The notes under the pieces are model-generated. The model did no database searches and was not told the origin of the DNA. It saw only the letters and a list, made by a program, of their open reading frames with translations. The translations under genes were made by a program, and so were the position numbers. Source: Io17-Chloro-G2 sp965226915 (GTDB lineage: Bacteria; Chloroflexota; Dehalococcoidia; Lucifugimonadales; UBA3495). Taken from it: 64,000 nt of DNA. Shown here in pieces: positions 54,188 to 62,750 of this stretch (positions are counted from its first letter, which is position 1; every line of letters begins with the position of its first letter). The stretch lies in NCBI GenBank assembly GCA_965226915.1, contig CBDDEJ010000005.1, positions 62,001-126,000 of the forward strand. The letters are read 5' to 3'.

Positions 54188-55270
54188 CATGTCAGTGTGC
54201 TGACCGAACAGTTCAATCTGACGCCCACCTCCGCGATTTACGATCACCGGCTCGACACCAATCTTATTAAAGGTTTGTACCGGTCCGACGCCTATCCAAA
54301 CCTCGTCGTGGTGGACAAAGACAACGGTGGCAAAGCGGATGCCATGAATGCTGGATTGAACGTGGCTCACGGGGAACTCGTCTGTGCGATCGACGCCGAT
54401 ACCTTGATCGAACCCGATGCCATGCAACGGATGGTCCGGCCTTTCCTGATGAAAGACAATGTGGTCGTCGTTGGGGGCACCATACGAGTCATCAATAGCT
54501 GCGGGGTCGTACAGGGACGGGTCTCGACTCCGCGTGCTCCGCGGCATCCGATACCGGGTTTTCAAGTTGCCGAATACATGCGGTCATTCCTGTTTGGACG
54601 CCTGGGGTGGAACCGCCTGGGAGGCAACCTCATCATATCCGGCCCCTTTGGCCTGTTTCGCCGGAATGTCCTCATCGCCGCTGGAGGATACGCCCAAGAC
54701 ACCGTGGGTGAAGATATGGAGTTGGTGTTGCGTTTGCGGCGACGGGGATACGAGCAAAAACAGCCATGCCAAGTGGAATTCATTCCAGACCCGGTGGCTT
54801 GGACCGTGGTGCTCAGCTCTCTCAGAATTTTGGCCAGCCAACGGGACAGATGGCACCGGGGCTTGGCCGATGTGATGTGGAGGCACAGGCGGATATTGTT
54901 TAACCCCCGTTATGGTGCGTTGGAAATCGTGGTTTACCCTTACTTCGTTTTCGTGGAACTGATGTCACCGGTCGTGGAAGCCTTGGGGTTGCTGGCAAGC
55001 ATAGTTGGATTTTCATTGGGAGCCCTCAATATCCAGTTCGCCATTTTGTTTCTATTGGCAGCATATGGTTATGGCCTAGTGTTGACCACATTTACCATGG
55101 TCCTTGAAGAAATGAGCTTCCTGCGTTATGGCAAGGCTACAGACCGGCTGATGATACTTCTCTGGGTATTGTTGGAAAATTTCGGTTACCGGCAGCTGAA
55201 TGTGATCTGGCGCCTGCTTGGAATGGTGAGATACTTGCGCGGTGAGACGGGTTGGGGAGCAATGGAGCGT

Positions 55271-55360
55271 GAAGGCTCCAACCGTGAAGGCTCCAACCGT
55301 GAAGGCTCCAACCGTGAAGGCTCCAACCGTGAAGGCTCCAACCTTGAAGGCTCCAATCGG
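55271..55360 (+). repeat. 15-bp in-frame tandem repeat encoding EGSNR
   Basis: Six consecutive 15-base units (GAAGGCTCCAACCGT, with small changes in the last two) code for EGSN(R/L) at the C-terminus of the glycosyltransferase, followed by EAA and the stop. Copy number could change by slippage without breaking the frame. Confidence 0.95.
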
Positions 55361-55411
55361 GAGGCTGCTTAAGATGAAAGACTCATCATCTTTAAGAAGG
55401 GCAGTGGCGCG

Positions 55412-55795
55412 TCAATCCCGCCGGCGGTAAATCTCAACCGCGGCGTTTTCGATGACCGACTCCCTGATCGGCGGCCGAGGTTTTTTTACCCGCACCAGCA
55501 CTGCCTCAACGGGGAATTCCTCCAAGATCCGGATGGCCACCGCATGAGCGGCTGCTTCCAGGAGATTTTTGGACTCCCCCTCAATGACGGCTTGAACCGC
55601 ACGGTAAAGCCTGGTGTAGTTGACAGTGTCTTCCAACCGGTCGGTGGAGCCGGGCTCTCGCAGGTCCAAATCCACCGTTAGATCAACCAAATAAGGCTGC
55701 CCCTGAGCCTTTTCTTCGGGGTTGACGCCGTGGTGCCCATAAAACCGCATCCCTTCAAGAATGATGCGGTCTTGGGGATCATGGCTTTCAACCAT
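55412..55795 (-). CDS. folB: Dihydroneopterin aldolase
   Basis: A 127-residue FolB that makes 6-hydroxymethyl-dihydropterin, the substrate of FolK at 18331. It shows ILEGMRFYGHHGVNPEEKAQGQ with the conserved Glu-Gly and Gly-His-His-Gly turn, VDLTVDLDL, DTVNYTRLY, and VLVRVKKPRPPI near the end. It starts at ATG 55795. Its location apart from folP-folK shows the folate genes are scattered. It is convergent with the glycosyltransferase, with 39 bases between the stops. Confidence 0.92.
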   Translation of the reverse strand: MVESHDPQDRIILEGMRFYGHHGVNPEEKAQGQPYLVDLTVDLDLREPGSTDRLEDTVNYTRLYRAVQAVIEGESKNLLEAAAHAVAIRILEEFPVEAVLVRVKKPRPPIRESVIENAAVEIYRRRD

Positions 55796-55822
55796 GGGAG
55801 TTCAGGTTTGAGCAATCGAATA

Positions 55823-56167
55823 TCATGGCCAATCTTCTTTATTCTCCAACACTATAGCAGTGCCGTAGGCCAGGATCTCGGCGCCGCCGCCCATGATCGT
55901 TGAGGCGGCCAACCTGATATTGACCACGGCGTTGGCCCCCAGTCCTTCAGCCTGCTGAACCATTCGCTGGATGACTTCTTCTTTGGCGTCCGACAACAAC
56001 CTGGAGTATTGGCCCACCTCGCCTCCAACAATATCGCGAAGTCCCGCCAGTATATCGTTGCCAATATGCCGGGCACGCACGGTGTTTCCACTCACCAATC
56101 CCAATACCCGCTCTGTCTGGCTGCCCTCCACGGTGGGCGTGGCCACCAAGATCATAACGTTATACAT
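55823..56167 (-). CDS. YbjQ/UPF0145-family protein
   Basis: A 114-residue protein of the DUF74 (UPF0145) family, a pentameric beta-barrel of unknown role, sometimes labelled heavy-metal-binding. TPTVEGSQTERVLGLVSG, GGEVGQYSRLLSDAKEEVIQRM and GANAVVNIRLAASTIMGGGAEILAYGTAI (read here as two shorter blocks, GANAVVNIRL and GGGAEILAYGTAI) are the family hallmarks. The start may be ATG 56155 rather than 56167, since GAAGGA is better spaced there. Its neighbour upstream is a CoA-ester lyase whose frameshifted end overlaps this start. Confidence 0.88.
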   Translation of the reverse strand: MYNVMILVATPTVEGSQTERVLGLVSGNTVRARHIGNDILAGLRDIVGGEVGQYSRLLSDAKEEVIQRMVQQAEGLGANAVVNIRLAASTIMGGGAEILAYGTAIVLENKEDWP

Positions 56168-57117
56168 CCTTCGCGTAGACCACGGGCTGAACGCAGGTCG
56201 AACGCTGCAAAACGGCCACCTACGAAGCCGGGCGGAGCTCTTCGATCGCCGCGGCCAGGGCCCAGGAGGCTCTGGGCGCGTTTGACCACCGGGACGTCGA
56301 TCATCCGGCCGTCGATGGATAGGGAACCGCGTCCTTGGGCCTCGGCTTCGTCCCACGCTTCCACTACCTGCCTGGCGTAGGCCACTTCTTCGGCGGAGGG
56401 GCCGAACATCTCATTGATTATGTCAATCTGGGATGGGTGGATAGCGAACCGGCCCGTGTAACCAAGCCGGCGGCTAATCTCGATGTCCCGGCGAAACCCA
56501 TCCGGGTCCCTGAACCCCACAAACGGCGTGTCAAATGACCCAACTCGGGCGGCCCTGGCGGCGACAGCCACTGTGGCCCTGGCAAAGTAAATCTCTTCGC
56601 TGGTGTCGGTGCGCTGGACCCCCATGTCATCGGTGTAATCCTCGCCGCCAAAGGCGATGGCCTCGATTCGAGTAGAAGCTGTGGCTATCTCGTAGGCGCT
56701 CAAAACAGCCCTGGCGTTCTCGATCCATGGAATAACTCTGATCTGACCTGGAGGAAGCCCAGCCGCGGACTCTAGCGGTCCGATTATGCGGTCGATCTCT
56801 TGCAGGTCCCAAACCGTTTCGGCCTTGCCGATATTAATTCCTGCAATGTCGGGGCCAATGACGGCGGCCAGTTCATCTTGGGTCAGGCCCGTATCCAGGG
56901 AATTCACCCTAACCATCACCCGCCGGCCTGCCCCGGCCAGCCGGGGCGCCCACTCCCGGGCTACCTCCCGGGCTACCTCCCGGGCCGCAACCTTCTCTCC
57001 AGGCGGAACCGAATCTTCCAGGTCCACCATGATGACGTCGGCCTTGAATTCCATGGCCCGCTCCAACATGTTGGCCCGGTTGCCCGGCACGAATATCAGG
57101 CTACGCAATAGGTCCAA
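56152..57117 (-). CDS. HpcH/HpaI-type CoA-ester lyase (CitE-like), 3' frameshift
   Basis: A CitE-like TIM-barrel lyase (321 residues as read) acting on malyl-, citramalyl- or HMG-type CoA esters with a divalent metal. It begins DLLRSLIFVPGNRANML and shows VIMVDLEDSVPPGEK, MVRVNSLDTG, PWIENARAVLSAYEIA, AFGGEDYTDDMG and RFAIHPSQIDIIN, all expected. After VPVVKRAQSLL the reading slips: the GGG near 56264-56270 (complement) should have one G fewer, giving ALAAAIEEL and a stop at 56220, the normal end. As read, a 40-residue arginine-rich tail follows instead. AREV repeats (about residues 48-58) come from a 12-base tandem repeat in the DNA. Confidence 0.87.
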   Translation of the reverse strand: MDLLRSLIFVPGNRANMLERAMEFKADVIMVDLEDSVPPGEKVAAREVAREVAREWAPRLAGAGRRVMVRVNSLDTGLTQDELAAVIGPDIAGINIGKAETVWDLQEIDRIIGPLESAAGLPPGQIRVIPWIENARAVLSAYEIATASTRIEAIAFGGEDYTDDMGVQRTDTSEEIYFARATVAVAARAARVGSFDTPFVGFRDPDGFRRDIEISRRLGYTGRFAIHPSQIDIINEMFGPSAEEVAYARQVVEAWDEAEAQGRGSLSIDGRMIDVPVVKRAQSLLGPGRGDRRAPPGFVGGRFAAFDLRSARGLREGCITL

Positions 57118-57178
57118 GCTCTACTCCTTCTCTTCTGACGTGTTGTCTCATTTGATGACCAAGCTACCATCCTCGGGT

Positions 57179-57556
57179 CTACAACAGGTACGGAGGATGA
57201 ACCTCTTCGTCGGGGACTTTTTCAATTTCTTGAGTTACCGGATTGACTCTAAACCGCAGGTTTTCCAGCAACTCATAGCCAATCAGAGGGATGGACGCCG
57301 GGACAAGGATTGCGCTGAATTGCTGCCCCATCAATTCTCCATCGGCAAAATAAGTGTCGACATTCACTATTTCGGTCGCGCTCATCAAATTGAGTCTACC
57401 AGCACCTTTTCTGAGCCCGAGAGCCTCGATTTCCTCCGGCGGCAGAGAAAGATAAGTAGCTCCAGTATCAACCAAGAAGATGTATTCCCTAGTTTCGTTG
57501 GCCCCGATCACCTTGGCCTGTACTTCTGGCCTTCCCACGGAACGTTTCCTCTTCAC
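57179..57556 (-). CDS. Retropepsin-like aspartic protease
   Basis: A 125-residue single-lobe aspartic protease homologue. The active-site motif is FLVDTGATYLSLPP (D-T-G), the flap region is SATEIVNVDTYFADGE, and IPLIGYELLENLRFRVNP is the conserved second part (I-G-x-x-x-L). Proteins of this type are common in cyanobacteria, Chloroflexota and archaea, usually as toxin-like or regulatory soluble proteins of unknown target. GTG 57538 is an alternative start. It lies 47 bases before polA on the same strand. A frameshifted relative is at 39438. Confidence 0.8.
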   Translation of the reverse strand: MKRKRSVGRPEVQAKVIGANETREYIFLVDTGATYLSLPPEEIEALGLRKGAGRLNLMSATEIVNVDTYFADGELMGQQFSAILVPASIPLIGYELLENLRFRVNPVTQEIEKVPDEEVHPPYLL

Positions 57557-57603
57557 ATATATTACGGATCCTCACATCTCAAGAACACCGATGAAAAGAT
57601 GAC

Positions 57604-60423
57604 CTACTCCATGTCTCCCCAGGTGTCGCCCCATTTAACGTCTACCTTCAAAGTCACATCCAGGTTCAGGTACTGGTCCAAAGCCGAGGGCATCTCGTCG
57701 TAGACCAACTCTTTGAGACCCTCAAGTTCGTCCCTAGGAGCCTCGAAGACCAACTCGTCATGGACCTGAAGCAGCATCTTCGCCTGCAGGTCTCCTTGGT
57801 CTAGCCGGCGTTGGACCCGAATCATGGCCAGCTTCATGATGTCGGCCGCCGTCCCTTGAATGGGCATGTTTATGGCCATCCGCTCGGCGCCGCCCCGGAC
57901 GTTGAAGTTGGACGCGTTGATCTCGGGCACCAATCGGCGGCGTCCCAAGAGGGTTTCGACGGATTGGTTTTGCCTGGTCTTGGCTTTGACGTCCTCCAAG
58001 TATCCACTAATGCCGGGATACTTGTTGAAGTAGGCTTCGATAAAACCGGCGCCTTCTTCCCGGCTAAACTCCGTTTGCTGAGATATGCCGTGGGCGGACA
58101 GCCCGTAGATGACTCCAAAGTTCAGGACTTTGGCGATGCGCCGTTGATCGGAATTGACGTCGTTCAAGGGCACGTCGAACATCAGGGATGCGGTGGCCGA
58201 GTGGATGTCCTCGCCCCGGCGGAAGGCGTCCAACAGTCCCGGATCTTGGGACATGTGGGCCAACACCCGCAACTCGATCTGGGAGTAGTCGGCGGAAAAC
58301 AAGAACCAATCGGGAGCGTCCTGGGCCACGAAAGCCCGCCGCACCTCACGGCCCGCCTCGGTGCGTATCGGTATGTTCTGCAAATTCGGGTCGCTGCTGG
58401 ATATACGTCCCGTGGCTGAGCCGGTCTGGTTATAGCTGGTGTGGATGCGGCCCGTCCGGGGATTGATCATCTCCGGCAAAGCGTCGACGTAGGTGGATTT
58501 GAGCTTCGAGATCTGCCGGTATTCCAGGATGTTGTCCACCACCGGATGCATCCCTTTCAGTCCTTCCAGAGAGTTGGCGTCGGTGGAATAGCCCGTCTTG
58601 GTCCGCTTGGAATGGGGCAGGCCAAGCTCTTTGAACAACAGGTCGCTCAGCTGTTGGGGAGAGTTGATATTCACTGTGTGACCGATGGACTGATAAAGCT
58701 CCGTTTCCACCGTGTGCATCTGCTCGTTCAGGTCCCGGGACATCTCATGGAGCACCCCGGCCTCCATCTTGATGCCGTGGCGTTGCATGGTCACCAGGAC
58801 GGGCATCAACGGCATTTCCATATCGTTCAATAATTTGCCAAAGCCCTCATCGTGAACTGGGCGTTCAAAGGAGCTCCTGAGCTGGCCGGTCATGTCAGCA
58901 TCGGCGGCAGCGTACTGGGCCGCGGGCTCGATGTCAACCCGGTCAAAGGTAATCTGCTTCCGTCCCGTGCCGATGAGTTGGCTAATAGGAGTCATTTCCC
59001 GGCCCAAGACTACTTGGGACAGGGTTTTAAGCCCCAGTTGGGGCTTGCCCAGAAGGTGGGCGGCGATCATTGTGTCGAAATCCACGTTACGGCAGTTGAT
59101 GCCATGATTCGCCAGCACCGTGACGTCGTAGTTCGCGTTGTGGGCGCATTTGGCCAGCTCCTCAGACTCCATCAACGGCCTTATCTGGGCCAGAACGTGC
59201 TCCATAGGAAGCTGCTGGCCCTCCTTGTGGCCCACCGGCACGTACCAAGCGCGGTTCGGCGAGATAGAAAAGCTCAAACCGACCAGATCCGCCCGCATCG
59301 CGTCCAGACTGGTAGTTTCGGTGTCAAAGGAAAAGCTCGCGTTTTCTTGAAGCGCGGCCAACATAGCCTGAAGTTGGTCTTCGGTCTGCACCGCTTGGTA
59401 GTCCACATCGACTGCCGCCAAAGGTGCGGCGGGTTGGCCAACAACAGGAGCGGCGTCGTCCGACGCGGCGGATGCCGGCAAACGTGGTATCACGCTGAAG
59501 AATTCCAACTCCGTCATCAGGTCCACTACAGCCTGTTGGTCATAGGCGCCGAAGCGGGAGGAACCAAGGTCCAGGTCCACTGGAGCATTTCGGTCAATGG
59601 TGGTCAGTATCCGGTTTTCGAACGCCCGGTCCCGGTTTTCCGCCAGGGACGTTTTTACGCTGGGCCGCTTGATATCATCCAAGTGTTCGTAGATGCCTTC
59701 CAAAGTCCCATAATCATTCAGAAGGCTGATCGCCGTCTTCTCTCCCACTTTGGGCACGCCGGGAATGTTGTCCGACGCGTCGCCCAACAACGCCTTGAAA
59801 TCCGGCTGTTGCGCCGCCGTCAAACCCGAATACCGGGCCATCAACTCGGCTTGATCGTACACCTTCCGGTCTCTGACGCTATGGAGGTCGACGCGAACCA
59901 GCCCGGTGATCAACTGAAAGGTGTCCCGGTCTCCCGTGAGGATAACCGTCTCAACCCCTTGGTCTTCCGCCCGCCGGGCCAGGGTCCCGATCAGGTCGTC
60001 ACCCTCGTAGCCATCCAACTCGAACACCGGCACGCCGAAGGCTGTCATCAACTGCTTGACCCGGTCGAACTGATGGCGCAGCTCCACCGGCGTCGGCGGC
60101 CGCTGAGCTTTGTAATCCTGGAACCGTTCATGCCTAAAGGTGGGCGCCCGGGTGTCGAAGGCGATGGCGCAATAGGCCGGCTTCCAGTCGTTCAACGCCT
60201 TCAAAAACACGTTGGTAAAGCCTAATACGCCGGTGACATCCTCACCGGTGGCCGATACGGTGAGATTACCTTGCGCGGAGATTGCGTGGAACGAGCGGTG
60301 CACCATGGCGTGCCCGTCCATCAGCATCAGCAGCGGCGTTCCACTAGGGGGCTGCTTTTCGTCTAACCGTTCCGCTTTTTCGGCGCCAAAAAGAGGCAGC
60401 GTCGTGTCCTTGGCTTGTGCCAT
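57604..60423 (-). CDS. polA: DNA polymerase I
   Basis: A complete 939-residue Pol I. The N-terminal 5'-nuclease domain (about 28-320) shows AFDTRAPTFRHERF, GYEGDDLIGTLA and PGVPKVGEKTA. The 3'-5' exonuclease domain keeps its acidic residues (FSFDTETTSLDA, HNANYDVTVL, YAAADADMT), so proofreading is likely. Polymerase motifs A (SADYSQIELRVLAH), B (RRIAKVLNFGVIYG) and C (LQVHDELVFEAP) are intact. The start is ATG 60423, with a few candidate promoters in the 260-base gap shared with fmdB. It fills gaps in replication and repair, working after UvrC and the excinuclease. Confidence 0.97.
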   Translation of the reverse strand: MAQAKDTTLPLFGAEKAERLDEKQPPSGTPLLMLMDGHAMVHRSFHAISAQGNLTVSATGEDVTGVLGFTNVFLKALNDWKPAYCAIAFDTRAPTFRHERFQDYKAQRPPTPVELRHQFDRVKQLMTAFGVPVFELDGYEGDDLIGTLARRAEDQGVETVILTGDRDTFQLITGLVRVDLHSVRDRKVYDQAELMARYSGLTAAQQPDFKALLGDASDNIPGVPKVGEKTAISLLNDYGTLEGIYEHLDDIKRPSVKTSLAENRDRAFENRILTTIDRNAPVDLDLGSSRFGAYDQQAVVDLMTELEFFSVIPRLPASAASDDAAPVVGQPAAPLAAVDVDYQAVQTEDQLQAMLAALQENASFSFDTETTSLDAMRADLVGLSFSISPNRAWYVPVGHKEGQQLPMEHVLAQIRPLMESEELAKCAHNANYDVTVLANHGINCRNVDFDTMIAAHLLGKPQLGLKTLSQVVLGREMTPISQLIGTGRKQITFDRVDIEPAAQYAAADADMTGQLRSSFERPVHDEGFGKLLNDMEMPLMPVLVTMQRHGIKMEAGVLHEMSRDLNEQMHTVETELYQSIGHTVNINSPQQLSDLLFKELGLPHSKRTKTGYSTDANSLEGLKGMHPVVDNILEYRQISKLKSTYVDALPEMINPRTGRIHTSYNQTGSATGRISSSDPNLQNIPIRTEAGREVRRAFVAQDAPDWFLFSADYSQIELRVLAHMSQDPGLLDAFRRGEDIHSATASLMFDVPLNDVNSDQRRIAKVLNFGVIYGLSAHGISQQTEFSREEGAGFIEAYFNKYPGISGYLEDVKAKTRQNQSVETLLGRRRLVPEINASNFNVRGGAERMAINMPIQGTAADIMKLAMIRVQRRLDQGDLQAKMLLQVHDELVFEAPRDELEGLKELVYDEMPSALDQYLNLDVTLKVDVKWGDTWGDME

Positions 60424-60683
60424 AACAACACCTCACCGGTCTTGCACCGGGCTACGATTTTCGGTGACCAATCTCTGAGGACAAGTCTTTGGCAGCATTA
60501 TACAACAGGCGTGGATAGGCATCCGGGAGAAGTGATCGCACCACCTCAAATTTAGGGCATCGGCCCTGGGGCGCAAATCCATCCCATGCTACAATTGGCC
60601 TTGACCATCGAAATCGCCGCCAAAATTACCACCAAAATCGCACCAAGATAACTATCGGCTAAGAGCCGGGCTGAGCCAAAAAG

Positions 60684-60995
60684 ATGCCAATATACGATTA
60701 CCGCTGCTCCGACTGCCAGGCAGTTTCGACACTGCTAACCTACAGCTATTCCGAACCTCCCGCTTGCGGTAAATGCAGCGGAGTGAAGCTGGACAGGTTG
60801 ATATCCCGGTTCGCTTTCCACCAATCGTGGGGCGGCAGCCTGAATTGGACGCCTAGCGGCGAGACCTTGAGGGACGTTGATGAAGACGACCCCAAAAGCA
60901 TCAACCGTTTCATGGGCGAGATCAAAAAAGAGATGGGCGGCCAGGTCACTCCCGACTTTGAGGAAATGCGCCGTGAAGTGTCCGACGGCAGTTGA
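60684..60995 (+). CDS. FmdB-family zinc ribbon protein
   Basis: A 103-residue protein with the FmdB regulatory zinc ribbon: MPIYDYRCSDCQAV (Cys8, Cys11) and CGKCSGVKLDRLIS (Cys28, Cys31). The tail (about 45-103) is acidic and ends in a DFEEMRREVSDGS helix. Homologues were first seen next to formamidase and are now regarded as small zinc-ribbon proteins of unknown task. The gene is separated by 92 bases from thiE and may be co-transcribed with it. Confidence 0.88.
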   Translation: MPIYDYRCSDCQAVSTLLTYSYSEPPACGKCSGVKLDRLISRFAFHQSWGGSLNWTPSGETLRDVDEDDPKSINRFMGEIKKEMGGQVTPDFEEMRREVSDGS

Positions 60996-61087
60996 CGTTG
61001 AGCTCCATAAACTAGCAAGCCGAGTCTCCTCTTGCACCACGTTTAAATTTCCGCCGGTCACCGAAAAACGCCAAAGGACTTCGATGC

Positions 61088-62092
61088 ATGACTACCAGTG
61101 ACATTCTCCTCGACTCCACCCACGATTATTTGTTGCGTTGCGTGCAGACTGTTGCCGAAGATTGCCCCGTTCTTTCATCCTCCTCCCCAGATCTGCACCG
61201 GCTGCGCAACCTGGTGATGGTCCTCCAATCCACGTCATCATCTCCAGCAGGCCCTCCCAAAAGGGAGCTGACTTTGGAGCACGCGTGGGCTCTGGTTTCC
61301 GACGCCCAATCGTCATTAAATAGCCTCCGTGTTGCGGGGACCGCTAACCCGGTTACAGGCGAATTAGACCAGGCCTTGTCAGAAACGCTGGAGGGCCTTT
61401 CGGCCAGAATCGGCCAGGAGATGCGGATCTTGCAGGCCGAACGGGTGCGGGGTTTGTATGTCATCATCGACCCAACGGTCACCGGCGGCCGCGACCCCAT
61501 GGAAATCGCCAATGCCTCTGTCCGCGGCGGCGCCAAGATGCTGCAACTGAGGGACAAACTCCGGGACAAGGGCCAGCAGTTGCCCCTGGCGCAGGCGTTG
61601 AAGGAACTATGCCTGGCCAACGATGTAATGCTTATCATCAACGACCACGTTGACCTGGCGGCCGCCATTGACTCCGACGGCGTACACGTGGGTCAAACCG
61701 ACCTTCCCGTTGCCGAGGCCCGCTCGGTGCTGGCGCCCCACCAAGTCTTGGGACGCTCCAACCGGGATATCGATCTGATCATTGAATCTCAAGAAATGGG
61801 CGCCGACCACGTCGCCTTCGGCGCCATCTACACAACGACCACCAAAGCAGCCCCAGCCGGTGGCCGCGGCCGCAGGGGTCCCCAAGGAATCGAGCCATTG
61901 ATACGGGCCAGAGAGGCGGCAAAGGTGCCATTGGTCGCCATCGGCGGAATCAATCTGGAAAACGTCATCCCGGTGGTTGAAGCCGGCGCCGACGCCATCT
62001 GCGTCACCGCCGCCGTGGCCTCGGCCCCAGAACCCGAAGCGGCCGCTCAACAGATGGTGGAACTGATCCGTCAAGCTGGGGGCAAAGTTTAA
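61088..62092 (+). CDS. thiE: Thiamine-phosphate synthase with an N-terminal helical extension
   Basis: A 334-residue protein whose residues about 122-334 form ThiE, which couples HMP-PP and thiazole phosphate into thiamine phosphate. It shows RGLYVIIDPTVTGGRD, GGAKMLQLRDK, MLIINDHVDLAAAIDSDGVHVGQ (read as IINDHVDLAAA and SDGVHVGQTDLP), GADHVAFGAIYTT and VAIGGINLENV. Residues 1-120 are an added mostly helical domain (LRNLVMVLQS, LDQALSETLEGLSARIGQEM) that I do not recognise. No TPP riboswitch is evident upstream. The stop overlaps the translin start (TAATG), so the two genes are coupled. Confidence 0.93.
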   Translation: MTTSDILLDSTHDYLLRCVQTVAEDCPVLSSSSPDLHRLRNLVMVLQSTSSSPAGPPKRELTLEHAWALVSDAQSSLNSLRVAGTANPVTGELDQALSETLEGLSARIGQEMRILQAERVRGLYVIIDPTVTGGRDPMEIANASVRGGAKMLQLRDKLRDKGQQLPLAQALKELCLANDVMLIINDHVDLAAAIDSDGVHVGQTDLPVAEARSVLAPHQVLGRSNRDIDLIIESQEMGADHVAFGAIYTTTTKAAPAGGRGRRGPQGIEPLIRAREAAKVPLVAIGGINLENVIPVVEAGADAICVTAAVASAPEPEAAAQQMVELIRQAGGKV

Positions 62093-62748
62093 TGCCCTCA
62101 CGCTACAGTGACGATCTGGCGGAGATATCTTCCCAAGCGTCTGAGCGTCTGGAGCTTCGTAATCGTGCTAGAGAGCAAGCCTTGCCGGCGTCCCGGGAGG
62201 TTATCCGGTTTTCGGCCAACGCCATCCGGGCGGTTCACCGGGGTGATTTCGAGGACGCCCGCCAACTGCTGGACCGCGCCGCCCAAAGGCTGAAAGACAC
62301 CAACGAGATTCGGCAGGAAGCGCCGGAGATTTATTTCGCCGGATTCATGACCGACGCCCGTAAAGAGTTCACCGAAGCCCACGTCACCTTGGCCGTGCTT
62401 TCCGGGCAAAAATTGCCCAAACCCCATGAGTTGGATGTTGAGCCATCCACCTACCTCAACGGGATGGCCGAGGTAATCGGCGAGGTGAGGCGCTACATCC
62501 TGGATTCGCTCCGCCGCGATTCCTTCGAGGGCTGCCAAGAATTCATGGATTTGATGGACGAGATTTACGGCATCCTGGTGACGGTGGACTTCCCCGAGGC
62601 GGTCACCGGCGGCCTGCGCCGCAGCACCGACCAGATGCGGGGCGTCTTGGAGCGCACCAGGGGCGACCTGACCATGGCCCTAAGACAGCACAAGTTGGAA
62701 GCCCAGTTGGCCCAGTGGGAACGGCGCCAGTCCGAATCGGACGGCTAG
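62092..62748 (+). CDS. Translin-family RNA/ssDNA-binding protein homologue
   Basis: An all-helical 218-residue protein that matches the translin/TRAX fold: SREVIRFSANAIRAVHRGDF near residue 35, EAPEIYFAGFMTDARKEFTEA (in two parts: PEIYFAGFM, DARKEFTEA), YLNGMAEVIGEVRRYILD, and VTGGLRRSTDQMRGVLERTR near 190, the counterpart of the conserved GLRRKxD motif. Eukaryotic translin binds single-stranded nucleic acid and forms the C3PO RNase with TRAX; archaeal and some bacterial relatives exist. Acidic TRAX-type catalytic residues can only be guessed at here. ATG 62092 overlaps the thiE stop. The IS630 element begins 3 bases after its stop. Confidence 0.85.
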   Translation: MPSRYSDDLAEISSQASERLELRNRAREQALPASREVIRFSANAIRAVHRGDFEDARQLLDRAAQRLKDTNEIRQEAPEIYFAGFMTDARKEFTEAHVTLAVLSGQKLPKPHELDVEPSTYLNGMAEVIGEVRRYILDSLRRDSFEGCQEFMDLMDEIYGILVTVDFPEAVTGGLRRSTDQMRGVLERTRGDLTMALRQHKLEAQLAQWERRQSESDG

Positions 62749-62750
62749 TA

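Larger units (their letters stand above)
52435..55372 (+). pseudogene. Processive family-2 glycosyltransferase interrupted by IS66 copy 2
   Basis: The N-part (52435-52756) has a membrane helix, then APAYNESATI and VVVVNDGSEDDT. The C-part (54196-55372) continues TEQFNLTP, DKDNGGKADAMNAGLN, CAIDADTLIEPDA (catalytic DxD-type Asp), GEDMELVLRL (base) and ASQRDRWHRG (the QxxRW motif of processive synthases), then three to four membrane helices. This is the layout of poly-N-acetylglucosamine or cellulose-like synthases. Excising the 1431-bp element and one CATGTCAG leaves the halves 2 bases out of frame (GTGTG where GTG is expected), so there is a further small change. The end carries six EGSNR-type repeats. 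It is the output enzyme of this locus and is now inactive. Confidence 0.87.

Noticed and set aside
60996..61087. TPP riboswitch before thiE
   Set aside because: The 92-base gap shows no CTGAGA-type thi-box core or matching stems.
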